From Ligula intestinalis (lineage: Eukaryota > Platyhelminthes > Cestoda > Diphyllobothriidea > Diphyllobothriidae), in contig JAYGXS010000003.1 of the NCBI GenBank assembly GCA_036362985.1, positions 4,113,260-4,177,259 of the forward strand: a stretch of DNA of 64,000 nucleotides, in the 5' to 3' direction. The first letter of the stretch is position 1; the number at the start of each line of letters is the position of its first letter. The position numbers and the translations under genes were made by a program. The notes beneath the pieces were generated by a model that was given only the letters and a program-made list of their open reading frames with translations, was not told the DNA's origin and did no database searches. Shown piece by piece: positions 43,301 through 53,954 of the stretch.

Positions 43301-43519
43301 CGTCTTTGTAACCTTCATGTTCGAGCATGACCTTGTTTTCCTGATCGAAAGGCATCCAAATTTGACTGGATAATTGCTCCCACAGGTCCTCTTCGGGAGA
43401 CACGGTTTCCCCGAACAGACGTGCAAGCTTGGCCGGTCCGGAGAGGGCGATCGCGACAACCGCGTTTGTGTAAGCCGAGTTGTTGCACGTGTGGACGTAC
43501 TCGTCGGGCGGCATCACGT
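43301..43519 (-). CDS. PGGHG: PGGHG exon: PDEY catalytic block
   Basis: A 219-bp exon. It encodes DVMPPDEYVHTCNNSAYTNA, the family M-S-P-D-E-Y-H...NNS-Y-TN motif. The Glu of PDEY is one of the conserved acidic residues proposed for catalysis in human PGGHG. It continues EDLWEQLSSQIWMPFDQENK and HEGYKDG, matching the IPFD...GY block. Acceptor TTCATGCAG precedes 43519; donor GACG|GTACGT follows 43301. The first two bases (AC) join the G left by the previous exon to give Asp. Confidence 0.9.
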
Positions 43520-43601
43520 CTGCATGAACAACGATCAAGCGTTAAATCAGGCCTACTCAAAACAAATCAGTAGAAATGTTTATTAAATTACATAAAATAA
43601 C

Positions 43602-43817
43602 CTTCTATAACGTAGGACTCCTTTTCGTCAGAATAGGCTAACAGCGACGTCCAGAAGCGGCCAATTGAGTCCAGTATTCTTCGACCGAAGCCATAGTAGG
43701 CAGCCAGGGCTTTGCCGCCAGCGCCACAAAGTAACCACTGTTGGAGGGCCAGAGAAATGTCAGCGATAACATGAATTTCCTTACTGGCGGAGAGATCCCA
43801 TGGGCTGGTTTCGAATC
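43602..43817 (-). CDS. PGGHG: PGGHG exon: barrel helices
   Basis: A 216-bp exon: FETSPWDLSASKEIHVIADI, then SLALQQWLLCGAGGKAL, a Tyr-rich helix and RFWTSLLAYSDEKESYVIE. It aligns with the family region EVHVNGAVVLAFELYYHTT...EFWCSRVEW. Acceptor TTATTAG precedes 43817. The donor is GAAG|GTTATT, a weak GT donor, after 43602. Reading phase fits both neighbours. Introns on either side are only 82 and 106 bp, much shorter than the TE-filled introns elsewhere in the gene. Confidence 0.88.
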
Positions 43818-43923
43818 CTAATAAATAAATAAATAAAAGGCGCAAAGTAAAATTTCGGCTCATAAAGTGGCACTGGTTTGAAAATGAAAAACAAGACTAG
43901 GCGGGCGGGCAAGGCAAGCACAC

Positions 43924-44098
43924 CTGTTCGCGCGCTCTCCCAAGGATACCTGGCACCCCGAAGGCCCTCTGCGGCTGCTCTAGCCTCTGCACAGAAGAGG
44001 GTAGCATCTCGGTACTCGAAGGCAATGCGAGCCATTTCAGGATGGAACAGGCTTATCCAGGGTAACATCCACGTGTCCATGTCCCAGAACACATGCCC
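43924..44098 (-). CDS. PGGHG: PGGHG exon: FWDxDTW block
   Basis: A 175-bp exon starting GHVFWDMDTWMLPWISLFHP, the signature of PGGHG and related GH65-type enzymes (GHVFWDQDTWMFP in vertebrates). It contains a conserved Asp proposed to act in catalysis. EYRDATLFCAEARAAAEGLR and GARYPWESARTG follow, where PWES matches the family FAWES. Acceptor GATATAG precedes 44098; donor ACAG|GTGTGC follows 43924. The exon begins at a codon boundary after the exon ending 53475, about 9.4 kb away. Confidence 0.9.
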
Positions 44099-44329
44099 CT
44101 ATATCCAAAGAGGCGTAGAAAACCGGAGATAAAATAGGGCTAATGAAAACGTCCTAGCCAATGCTAAGTCAAAATTCAAAGAAACGTCCAATGCAAATCC
44201 TACAAAGTGGCTACATTGATTGAGCAAACATTGATAGAATTCGCCTTTTTTAAACAACAACAAAATAGTAGTGGAACAATACCGACCGCCAGCAGCCGCT
44301 CGACGGTTTGCAGAAATACATTACCTAAA

Positions 44330-44480
44330 AATACAAGGGGGACTAGGATGGCCATTTCCGGCTTGTTAGCCGTCATCAGGCAGCCATACCCAACCCCAAG
44401 TGGTGCCCACCCCGAGGCGCGAACCCGCGACCTTGTTAGAAGTCCAATGCTCTACCCACTCTGGCATTGTAGATATCTAA
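44330..44480 (-). mobile_element. SINE, antisense, partial
   Basis: The antisense body GTTAGCCGTCATCAGGCAGC with CATACCCAACCCCAAG, and the tRNA-like head (B-box complement GAGGCGCGAACCCGCGACC). Same family as 44960-45285. Confidence 0.6.
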
Positions 44481-44485
44481 ATTTT

Positions 44486-44625
44486 GTGAAGAAGAATTTC
44501 TTCTCAAACCATTTAGTGAAACCAGGGGATAATTTGACTGAGACCTATCAGCCTGTGAAGGCATTCAAACATTGCCTGCAGCAAAATGCCAATTATGTGA
44601 GTACATAACCTTATACAGTTGTGCG
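44486..44625 (+). repeat. 137-bp direct repeat, copy 1
   Basis: Nearly identical to 47272-47408. It starts TGTGAAGAAGAATTTCTTC and ends AACCTTATACAGTTG. It lacks terminal inverted repeats and a poly-A tail. Confidence 0.75.
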
Positions 44626-44959
44626 AAGATATGTCCTTTTTCACGCAAGATTCGACTTTTCCTACATTGCCGCTAATTATTCGAACTTCTATGTGTCAAA
44701 TAGGGAGTCCAAAAGTGCACGTCTATTTCGCTCAAATATACTGAACTGGGCAATGGCCACTACTACCCAAACAACGGTGCACATGCGAGATGAGCTACGA
44801 GACCTTGTCGAGCCCAGGCGACGTCCTCTCGCTATCGCTCTCTGTCAACATGTCTCGCTGACAAAACTGGATACATCTCCTGACTAACCAACTGTCCGCA
44901 GATTAAGGGCCGATCCTCTCCATGTTATTCTTCGTATAGGTATAAATACATTATTGCCA

Positions 44960-45285
44960 AATGTAAGGGAGACTGGAATAGCCGTTTCCGACTTATTAGC
45001 TGTCATCAGCGAGCCATACCCAATCCCAGGGGCGGCGACTCCTGAGCTTTGAACCCGCTACCTTGTTAGTTAGAAGTGCAACGCTCTAACCACTGCACCA
45101 CGGGCTCATCACCCTGCTGGTTTCGGTCTGGAATATACACAACGGTAGATAGGCGCACACCGATCGGTTACAGGATTGACTCATTAGTGGCTGTTCGGCT
45201 GCTAGCGGGTTTCGACAGAGAGCCCAAAGACACAACGCGACGAGTGAGTCCTGTAAACGATGGTTGAGAGCCTGTTTACAATAGA
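44960..45285 (-). mobile_element. SINE, antisense, near full length
   Basis: Antisense SINE with body (TTATTAGCTGTCATCAGC, CATACCCAATCCCAGG), B-box complement GAGCTTTGAACCCGC and A-box complement CTAACCACTGCACCACGGGC. Further family sequence runs to about 45285 (CGACGAGTGAGTCCTGTAAA). Confidence 0.65.
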
Positions 45286-45289
45286 GACC

Positions 45290-47270
45290 GTTCTATCCCG
45301 ACGGTGTGACGGAAGAGCGGGGTTTTGAAGAAAAAAAAGACTTTAGCCCAGATTTGCGGAAACAGCGGATTTTCCAGTTCGTCAAGTTCCACATATTTAG
45401 TAAAGCACTGGCCATCTGTATCTGCCAGCTTGGCTTGCAGCGACGCCTGCGGTCACGTATTCTTTTCACTGTGGGCTGCGGTTTCCGCTTCCATAACAGA
45501 GACCGTCCGTCCAACTCACCACTCCTTGGGAGGGGCTGTATGTGGTGGTTTGTACGACTTCGATTATCGTAATGAAAACTCGTAAGCGACGAATAACCAC
45601 AGTGCACGCGTGAATCGCTCTCTCTGCCTACTGGCCTGACTGCTGTCGAACTGGCACTTGGACCCGCCCGGCCTCCTAGCTGGTCGTACGCTCTTTCCAT
45701 CTAGTCTCCGTTCCTCTGTGTATACAAGTAACTGTTCCTTTGTAGTGGCCCTAGCAGCCACTTGGAACCCAAGATCTGACGGATGGCGCCTTTGGCCTGC
45801 GCGCCGAATGCCGCCTGCTGTCAGGCGCTAAGTCCCGGCACACCCTTTCCGTTCTCGCTCAATGGTTTGAACCACTTACGAACACACCCAGTCTCGCCTT
45901 GCTAACCTTGCGCTGTGCAACCAATCACCACCAGTCTACCGAGACAAAGCGAGTATTCGGCGGCCGCCCTGGATTACTGCGGTCAGAAGACACTTGGAAT
46001 TGCGCCTCGCGGTTGTGGCGACGCCGCCCTCTGCTACTGGCCTCATGGTCGGACGCCCTTCAAAGACCTATTGCCACCCTTCGCTTATCCCTTCTGTAAA
46101 CAATACACTGTTCCGTCTACTTTGCCTTCCCAAGACTTCTCCTATCTCCTAATGAACCAGGGTCTGGAAGATTGTAGTTGTTAGGGTTAACCGTCTTAGC
46201 CTTAACATTCCTATACCTTCTACGCTGACCTCCACTGACTTCTCAACTAAGTAACCATGGTCTGAAGATCGCAGTTGCTAAGGTTTATCTCACTTAACTT
46301 CCGGCGATAGATTCACCTAGCCTCCTTCATACCTTTTACTGCTTTCGTATAAAGCCCCAGCATGATGCAGCTTGTGCACCTACATGTTAGAGATAAGCTT
46401 CTCTTTTTCGTACACACCCTAGTGGAGCCTCAAATGGGGGAATTAGGTTGAAGGCAAAAGTCGCCACGTGTTATGCACAAACCTAATGGTTCGACCGCCA
46501 TGACTGACGCGGTCCACCTTGTGCCCCACTGCAGAGGACAGGGAGCGGTGCCAGATTTAGTTTGTAGTGACAGCAGGCTTGCACAGCATCTACAGCACTC
46601 TCTCCCCACCTGAGCCCGGTGTCGCGATGGAACCAATGAGATCGACGGTAAGATCGCAGAGATACGGCGATAGTTAAAAGCTCACACAGGCCACAATTCA
46701 ATCCACGTATAGCATTTGCCAATGTGTGCCCCTCCCTTTGGCTCCTCGAAAAAATTAAAACGCAGGAGTGAGTCAGTCTAACGGCTCTTTTAAATTAACG
46801 ACTTCGGCTCACCGACCCATTATGTTGATGCCAAGAACGCTGGCGTCAGGGCTTACCTTGTCAGGCAATTGCTTAACTCGCCAGCTCTCTATCCCACAAC
46901 CATGATCCGAACATCCTTATTAGCGTCTTCTAGTTCGTACGTAATTCTCGGCAAGCGCAGGGATTCCCGTAAGACAGTCCATCCTCCGTGTAAAACAAAC
47001 CTGGAAACAGCAGGCGTACAATACGTCCACAAGCCTTCAGAGGCGAGTCACCAAGTTAGTCCAAGATCGAGGAGTGGGATCTGTCAAACCGACTAAATGC
47101 TCTATTCTTTGAGTTGTAGGCAATTACTCGGAGCCTGAACGGGTCTGCCATATCGTGTGTGGTTTGGACAGTAACATTCAATATGGAAATTTTTTACAAC
47201 TCACCGCCACAACCGACCTCCGCAGCCATCCATTCGAACTGTATGTGTGACCCTCTTCGGGAAGAATGGA
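45290..47270 (-). other. PGGHG intron, mostly unassigned
   Basis: No gene recognised. Around 46535-46625 a block (GCACAGCATCTACAGCACTC) resembles 49850-49925 (GCGCAGCATCCGCCGCACTC), so part of it is a dispersed repeat, perhaps the 3' region of a LINE. Confidence 0.35.
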
Positions 47271-47271
47271 T

Positions 47272-47408
47272 GTGAAGAAGAATTTCTTCGCAAACCATTT
47301 AGTGAAACCACGGGATAATTTGACTGAGACCTATCAGCCTGTGAAGGCATTCAAACATTGCCTGCAGCAAAATGCCAATTATGTGAGTATATAACCTTAT
47401 ACAGTTGG
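47272..47408 (+). repeat. 137-bp direct repeat, copy 2
   Basis: Partner of 44486-44625 in the same orientation with only a few mismatches over its length, so the two are young relative to the surrounding repeats. Confidence 0.75.
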
Positions 47409-47629
47409 CCAAGGTTACGAGCCTGATACAAATTAGCCACCAAAACTTCGAGAGTAATCTAATAAACCGTGCAGTAGGAAACCCGTGGGATTAATAACCG
47501 GCTCCTCAGGCGTCGTGGTAGTTGAGATGCCGACATACATCGGACCCTCCTTGATTAATGTTCACTGACCGCTAACGGAACTCAAATGTCCCACTCTGCC
47601 TAGGGTCTCAAATGTTCGGGCCCTGACAG

Positions 47630-47800
47630 CAGGGCTGGAATGGCCATTTCTGTCTTCTTAGCCGTTCTGAGGAAGTCAACCTAACACAAAGTGGGGCACC
47701 ATCCGACGCCCGAACTTGCGATCTTTTTGAAAAGAATCTAACGCTCTAACCGTAGAGCCACAAGCTTGTTATCCTGGCGGTTTAGGTCGGGAGATATTGA
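47630..47800 (-). mobile_element. SINE, antisense, degraded
   Basis: The body complement GGAATGGCCATTTCTGTCTT and the head complement CTAACGCTCTAACCGTAGAG are recognisable next to GCCCGAACTTGCGATC. Confidence 0.5.
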
Positions 47801-47839
47801 CACTCGTTTCTGGAGCCCTGCTGCTCTTATTCAACCGCG

Positions 47840-48615
47840 TACGGTACTCAAGTGTTCAAGTACAAAGCACCTGGTCGGCACACCCCACGACCTCATTTAA
47901 GACATCAATCTGGTCTCCTACGATGAGCTCTTCCAGCCTGCGCCGCCTTCAGTCAGCACAGAACACTGCCCTCCACACGATCACGGGTTGCTATAAAATG
48001 TCGCCAGAGATCTTCTTCATGCGGAGGCTTCTGTTCTGCCGGTCGCCCATCACAAAACACTCCCTAGCCAGCAGTTCTGGTGGACTTGTTCGCAACCCGG
48101 CCATCCCAATCATCACCGTTGCAACGCTCCTGAGCCCAGCCGCAACGTCCAGCCGCCTACTCGAGCTCTCCACAAGGAAGCTGTTGACTCGTCTCTCGCG
48201 GATCTACCCGTTGATAGCTCTGTCACCAAGACAGGCTTCCAGCGTCTTCACCAGAGAGTCATTGTCGAGGGCAAAGGAGGTTACCGCCCTCCAGTCCTTT
48301 TGGGTGGCTATCCACCTCCGATTGCGGCCTCAGAAAAACATCTACCGAGGGCCACTCGCTGTATTCTGGCTCAACTGTGCAGTGGCTACTCAATGGTCCT
48401 CTCCCAGTATCAACATCAGCTGGACCCGTCCACACCCGACTGCTGTCCCGACTGCGGCGCTTCTCCGCATGACTGTCAGCATCTGTTAGCCTGCAGTTCC
48501 CGGCCAGGCACCCACCTCACTTTTGCGGACCTTTGGCTCAAGCCGGTCGAGGTCGCGGCTTTTCTACGTCTCCCAACAACTTCCAGTTTGGATTCCGGCG
48601 GGGATTCCTGATCCA
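47840..48615 (+). mobile_element. Jockey-type LINE 3' end, copy 1
   Basis: The C-terminal part of ORF2 in shifting frames: LRRLQSAQNTALHTITGCYK, and later CILAQLCSGYSMVLSQYQHQ with a zinc cluster CCPDCGASPHDCQHLLAC. DLWLKPVEVAAFLRLP and a stop follow. The same order ends the LINE at 56850-60640, so the clade is probably shared. Confidence 0.65.
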
Positions 48616-48639
48616 ACTATGGGCTAAGACACACACAAA

Positions 48640-49372
48640 CACACACACGCCAATTCGCTTCTCACCTCTGCGGCACCTATCTGGTCTCCCACAATCAGCT
48701 CCCCCAGCCTCCGCCGCCTCCAGTCAGCACAGAACGGTGCCCTCCACACCATCACGGGCTGCTATAAAATGTCGCTCATCGGTCACCTTCACACAGAGGC
48801 TTCTGTCCTGCCATTCGCCGCGCACAACAAACTCCTGGGCCAGCAGTTCTGGTGGACCTGTTCACAACCTGGCCATCCGAACCACCATCGTTGCAACGCT
48901 CCTGAGCCTAGCCGTAACGTTCGGATGTCTATCCGAGGTCTCCACAAGGCAGCTGTTGCCTCGTCTCTCTCGGATCTATCTGTTGACGGCTTTGCCATCA
49001 GGACAGGCAACCAGCGCCTTCACCAGAGAACCGTTTTGGACACTAAATCCAGCTACCATCCCCCGGTCCTTCTGGGTTGCTATGCACCTCCGATTGCCGC
49101 CTCGGAACGACATCTTCCAAGGGTGACTCGCTGTACCCTGGCGCAGCTACGCAGCGGCTACTGCATGCTCCTTCGCCAGTACCAACACCGGCTGGACCCG
49201 TCTATACCCGACTGGGGCGTCTTGCCGCATGACTGCCATCATCTCTTCGCCTGCAGTTCCCGGCCTGGCACCCAACTCACCCCCGAGGACCTTTGGCTGA
49301 AGCCGGCCGAGATCGCGGCTTTTCTCCGTCTCCCAACTGCACCCAGTTTGGACTCCGGCGGGAACCCCTGAT
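48640..49372 (+). mobile_element. Jockey-type LINE 3' end, copy 2
   Basis: A second copy of 47840-48615 placed directly after it. It has CTLAQLRSGYCMLLRQYQHR, then a partly lost Cys cluster and HDCHHLFACSSRPGTQL, then DLWLKPAEIAAFLRLP, ending in GGGAACCCCTGATCC and CAACCAACCAACCA-type tail. Confidence 0.65.
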
Positions 49373-49439
49373 CCAACAAGGGCTACTAACCAACCAACCA
49401 AACAACATGCACTGTGCTGATAGTGTGTGCGGTATATGC

Positions 49440-49740
49440 ATAACCTGGTTGCCGTCTCAGCCACGGTAAGCTGTGACGGTACCAGACTCTAATCACACAT
49501 GTAACTGGAGTTGCATGCGGAGGGAGCTGAGGAGCAGCCTTACCTGCTAAGCTGACACGCTTACTTACATGCATGCCTAAAATCACATATGACAATCAAA
49601 ATGACCCATGTTATCACTTGCTGGCTTAAGTTAGCGCTAATGCTGAAACCTGATCCACTAGAGGTATTGACGTCTCCCCATCTATGGCCGCTAGTCTTTG
49701 CACATATTTCTCACTATTACTGCACTTTCAGTGTTGAGCA
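49440..49740 (+). repeat. Dispersed repeat also at 52600-53400
   Basis: Shared landmarks with 52600-53400: AGCCTTACCTGCTAAGCTGA, CATGCCTAAAATCA, GCTGGCTTAAGTTAGCG and GCCGCTAGTCTTTGCAC. Function and class unknown. Confidence 0.55.
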
Positions 49741-49799
49741 AACCTCTTACATATGTAACAGTTCGACCATCGCTTTCGATTATGTCTACTGTACGCTTT

Positions 49800-50165
49800 A
49801 CAACAGGTTGATGCAGGGACGGTGACTGGCGCGTGAATTAGTTTTAAGGGACAGTCGGTTTGCGCAGCATCCGCCGCACTCTACTTTCCTTAACACCCCC
49901 CATCCCGGGACCGGTGTCAAGACTGAGTCAATAAAACCGGAGTGCGCTGGCTGAAAGGGCTGACGGACCCGTCCGCGTACGGCGCAACACGATTTGGCCG
50001 TCTTAACATACACCAGTCGCCGCCCGACTCTTGTAATTACTTCTTCTGTACCAACAGAGTAGTTTCAGCTTGCAACGCCCTTTCTGAAGAGGTTGTCCTC
50101 TCCACTTGTGTTAATTCATTTAAGAGTAGACTGGGCATGCATCAAGCACAAATACAAACCACGTA
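49800..50165 (+). pseudogene. LINE RT C-terminal fragment
   Basis: The plus-strand translation contains FGRLNIHQSPPDSCNYFFCT, then NRVVSACNALSEEVVLSTC and VNSFKSRLG. This is the usual end of CR1-type ORF2 proteins (RVVNxWNxLPxxVVxAxSVNSFKxRLD). No RT core is attached. Confidence 0.6.
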
Positions 50166-50299
50166 AAAACTACTGCAGCACATGATACTGATCCACACTT
50201 ATTGTATCACATACACCGATCACATACACTGCATCAAAATATACTACTCGCGATTTGCAAGTAGTCATATATTTTTCTGTTATATTTTTTAATATTTGA

Positions 50300-51120
50300 C
50301 TCTCGTGTAAAGAAGAGGAAGACGCCATCTATGGAACAATAGTTGTATTCTGAGCTTTCGGATCCACAAGAGAAGCCATCTTCAGAGTAAGTGATGATAG
50401 CAAACATCAGCTACGCATACATGGGTTTAGTAAGGGAGGGGGCAGGGAGGTAGTGGCAATTATTGATTTGTCTCTGTCCATGCTACGTCCATTCTCACGG
50501 TATCTTATCGTGTTCCCGACGCGCGCCCCTGAAGTAGCGGCGTGTGGCCTTGAGGTGGTGGTCTGTATGCTTGTAGAAGAGCTGGGCCCTGGTTTCTGGT
50601 CGCGGGCACGGATGTCAAAATAACAGGGCGGTATATCCACATGCCTGTTTATGGAGTTGTGATCTGACACTCAGGCCTCCAGCAGTTCGCGTCCCGTCCT
50701 ATTACTGGCTCGTGCCATTATCCGTGTATTCGAGAAGTCGAATTCATGGCCCTCCTTCAGTGTGGGTACCGATCTGGGACTGTAGGTCGCCTTTCCGTAC
50801 TGCCCGTTTGTGCTCCCTGATTCGCGAGCTAAGTCGTCGCCCGGTCTACCCTGTATAATGGCAAGAACAGTCGCGACATGGCACCTGATTGATGACGACA
50901 GACTGCTCACCAACATCCAGCGGGTATTTGGTTTGCATGATTCGTGTACGCATAGTAGCTATCGGGCAATGAGAAATACCTACACCGAGCTCTGCAACGA
51001 TGCGCTCGGTTGCTTCTGACACGTTTTGAATGTATGGTAGAGAGTGCCAGAGCGTTGGTGGTCCCCTTTCGTTTGTTCCCCGTGGTGTCTCTGGTGTCTT
51101 TCCGGAACATGTAATTGACG
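50300..51120 (-). mobile_element. PLE 3' fragment with terminal motif
   Basis: The minus strand encodes the C-terminal PLE block (FDFSNTRIMARASNRTGREL, then SDHNSINRHVDIPPCYFDI). It ends at 50315-50400 with the GAAAGCTCAG-type terminal motif. Confidence 0.7.
50350..50385 (-). ncRNA. Hammerhead-like motif, GAAAGCTCAG type
   Basis: Minus strand: CTGAAGA (exact CTGANGA core), T, then GGCTTC / GGATCC arms (one mismatch, one GU) as stem II, then GAAA-GC-TCAG. One of the better copies of this layout. Confidence 0.45.
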
Positions 51121-51214
51121 TAAATTTTAAATTTTTCGTTGTGTAAATTTATTCCCTATCATCTTGTTACCAACAAGGAGTTCAAAAGCGTTTGCCTATG
51201 TTTCCCTCAATAAA

Positions 51215-52575
51215 CTGATACTGATACTTGTACTTGTAACGGCTGCGGTCATGACTGATCTAGCCGGCCTCAATTATGCCTCGTATGATGCTTCTTCAAG
51301 CGCGACGATCCGTGGCCGCAGACCTGGACAGTTCCACCCATTCTCTTTGTCAGCGCCGGAGACCGAATACCGAAGGTCCGAGAACCACTTCCATGTTCTG
51401 ACGGACTGAGTCGAGCCAGGTTTTGAGTTGACCTCCTCTTCGACGTTTCTAATAAGGCAACGGTTTCAAGTCGAGGGCAGTATCACTGAGCTCTTGAGGT
51501 TGGCGACGAAGAACGTCTCCAAAGGACCTCAGTCGTCTTTCCTGAATGGCCTGGGATATCCTTGTGATTTTGTCACAGCGAGTGCGGACTGTCTCATTTA
51601 AGATGAAGTCGGTGTACTTCAGTCGAAGGACGTTTTTCAGACAGTAGTGGTCAAAGACTTCCAGTTTCTGTTCATCGCACACGCGTGTAGTCCAACATTC
51701 GAATCCGCATAGGAGAACGGACCGCACAGATGCACGGTACACGCAGGTCTTTGATCAAATAGAAATATGGCGTCGGGTCCATAAACACTTCCGAAGGCTG
51801 GAGAATACTCGTCGTGCTGCGTCAATTCGGGAGACAATGTCATCCTTACTTTGTCCATTCGGCAGCAACCTCGCTCCCAAGTATTTGAAACTGTCGACTC
51901 TTTCAAGTTGACAGCCACTAATCTTGAGAGGTGCCTTCTCTTCGGCAGGGATGCAAAATGAAAACACTTTGGTCTTTCCAGGGTTAATGGACAAACCGAC
52001 TGATTTGGCGACTTCGTTCACCCGTGACACCATAGACTGGAGATCGCCAAAGCTTGATGCTAGTAAGGCGATATCATCGGCATAGTCGAGGTCAGTCAAC
52101 CGGCGTCCGAGTGCAAGCTCAATACCATCACTTTTTTGTAGGGCCTTCCCGAGAACCCAGTCAATGGCGTAGTTAAAGAGGGTGGGCGACAGGACACAGC
52201 CTTTCCGAACGCCTGACCGCATAGCAAAGGGTTCTGAGAGGTTGTTGTGGACTAAAACCCGCGCAGTGGTGGAGTGGTAGTATGCCTCGATCGTGGTAAT
52301 TCGTCTTGGTGGTAAACCATCAAATGCCATTATCCGTCATAGGGAGTCACGATGGATGAAGTCGAACGCAGCGGCAAAGTCAACAAAGCAGATGGCCGTT
52401 GGTTGTTTGTAGCTATGGCGGAATTCAAGGATCCGTCTTAGTGTGAATATCTGATCCACACATCCACACCCAGCACGAAATCCGGCCTGGTTTGGTCGCG
52501 TCGTGGAGTAGCGCACAGACTGGAACCGTCTGAGGAGACTCCCAGTCAACTCATCAACTACTACACACAGCACGC
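51215..52575 (-). mobile_element. RTE-type LINE, 5'-truncated
   Basis: The best preserved RTE copy here. 52573-52337 encodes RRFQSVRYSTTRPNQAGFRA and ICFVDFAAAFDFIHRDSL (motif A). 52330-51755 encodes VRKGCVLSPTLFNYAIDW (motif B), LTDLDYADDIALLASS (motif C) and NPGKTKVFSFCIP. 51742-51449 continues the thumb/connection. The 3' end near 51215 carries ACTTGT/GATACT-type short repeats. Two frame breaks are visible. Confidence 0.75.
51755..52573 (-). pseudogene. RTE reverse transcriptase palm region
   Basis: Contains motifs A (FVDFAAAFD), B (GVRKGCVLSP) and C (YADDIALL) with all catalytic Asp residues intact. A stop at about 52335 separates A from B. Downstream the frame changes at 51755. The N-terminal endonuclease is missing, so the insertion was incomplete. 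Confidence 0.72.
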
Positions 52576-52599
52576 ACTAAGCTTATGATGTATTTAGTA

Positions 52600-53400
52600 A
52601 ATGCATCAGCTGGCTACCTTCCCAGCCATGGTAAACCGTGATGAACCAGAAGAGCTGCATACGGAAGGAGCTGAGGAACAGCCTTATCTGCTAGGCTGAC
52701 ATGCTTACTTAACTGCATGCCTAAAATCAAATGGGCAATTTTTTAGGATGACCGAGCACGTGAGCCACCACCCTTGTCATCCAGACAGACACCCTGAGGT
52801 CACACTGGACAAAGGCGCGCGAACAAAGGACAGAACAGGCCAGTCCGGTGCATACAGAAAGGGCCAAGTAATACGATCTTCAACGGCAGAAACAACGCGA
52901 GGAGGCCAAAGCGTTAGGCGCACGCCAGACCGCTGTCATGCTGAAGTCACGCCTAGCCAGAGGCAAAGCGCACACACGGCCACTCATTAAGAGCCGATGA
53001 GGAGCAATGACTACTGCCCCTTAAATGCCGAGGCTGCGAGCAGAACGGGACTCCCTGTTGCCCCAGACGAGAGAAAGCTGTCGAGACGAGACCGACCACA
53101 GAAGACAAGCTGCTGGACACACAGGAAACAGATCTGATGTACTAGTACAACTGACAGTAAAGGAATATCTGTTATCCTGTTCTGCCTCCTCTTCCTAACA
53201 CGTAACTGGGGGACATAACCGGTGTTGACACTGGAACACACTCGGTCATAACACAATTAAAGTGGTCCATGTTGTCACATGCTGGCTTAAGTCAGCGTTA
53301 CGGCTGACGCCTGATCCTCTGGGGATATTGGCGCCTCCTTTGGCTATGGCCGCCAGTCTTTGCACCTATCACCCACTATCACTGCACGTTCCGAGTACAG
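52600..53400 (+). repeat. Dispersed repeat, interrupted copy
   Basis: Second copy of the 49440-49740 repeat. Its two halves (to about 52748, from about 53250) are separated by a ~500-bp segment whose ends are inverted: ATGACCGAG at 52750 and CTCGGTCAT ending 53249. A small TIR transposon is a possibility. Confidence 0.5.
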
Positions 53401-53474
53401 GGAGCCCGGGTGGACACCACTCCAAAACCGAATATTTTTTTCACACCAATACTGGCGGGCGCATGCCACCTTAC

Positions 53475-53872
53475 CTGATAGTCATCCTCGGTGTTGCCCC
53501 TGGCAAGGCCAGCTGGGCTTACACCAAAGAAGGAGCACATAGTTGAGCCCTCAACTGGGGGCATTGGCAGTCCGGTAGGTTGCTGCTGTGAGGGGTCAGG
53601 GAAGTTGGCCAGAAGGCTGTACTGAGCGGCGATGATGCAACGTTTGAGGGAGAAGGTGTCAACACTGCCGCTGCCGGTGGGAGAACCCAGGCTACAGCTC
53701 CTAACATCACCTTTGTCTGAGCTGTAAAGCACCTCCCAAGCGGAATCAAGCTGAGCAGAGTTCCGAATGGCTGTCGTCTCCAGTAGGACGCGTCCGCAGC
53801 GCCAGACGCGGAGCCACGCCTCGGCAGTCTCCGCGAGCAGGGTCTCCGGGCAGTTGAGCTCGGCGTTACGGG
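53475..53872 (-). CDS. PGGHG: PGGHG exon: linker to catalytic barrel
   Basis: A 398-bp exon after acceptor TTTTTTTCAG (precedes 53872). It encodes NAELNCPETLLAETAEAWLR, then VWRCGRVLLETTAIRN, matching the family region where a helix with EAWxxLW leads to the barrel. RCIIAAQYSLLANFPDPS aligns with SALYYLLSALP. FFGVSPAGLARGNTEDDYQ aligns with [20 protein letters not shown]. Donor CAG|GTAAGG follows 53475. It ends in phase 0, joining 44098 (GHVFWD). It begins with two bases of a codon, so further exons lie to the right, outside the window or unrecognised. Confidence 0.85.
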
Positions 53873-53954
53873 CTGAAAAAAAACAAGCAGTAAGTATATA
53901 GTGTGTGATTCGCAAGGCTCTGTCTCAATATAGTGGGTAGGTTGATTTCACTTG

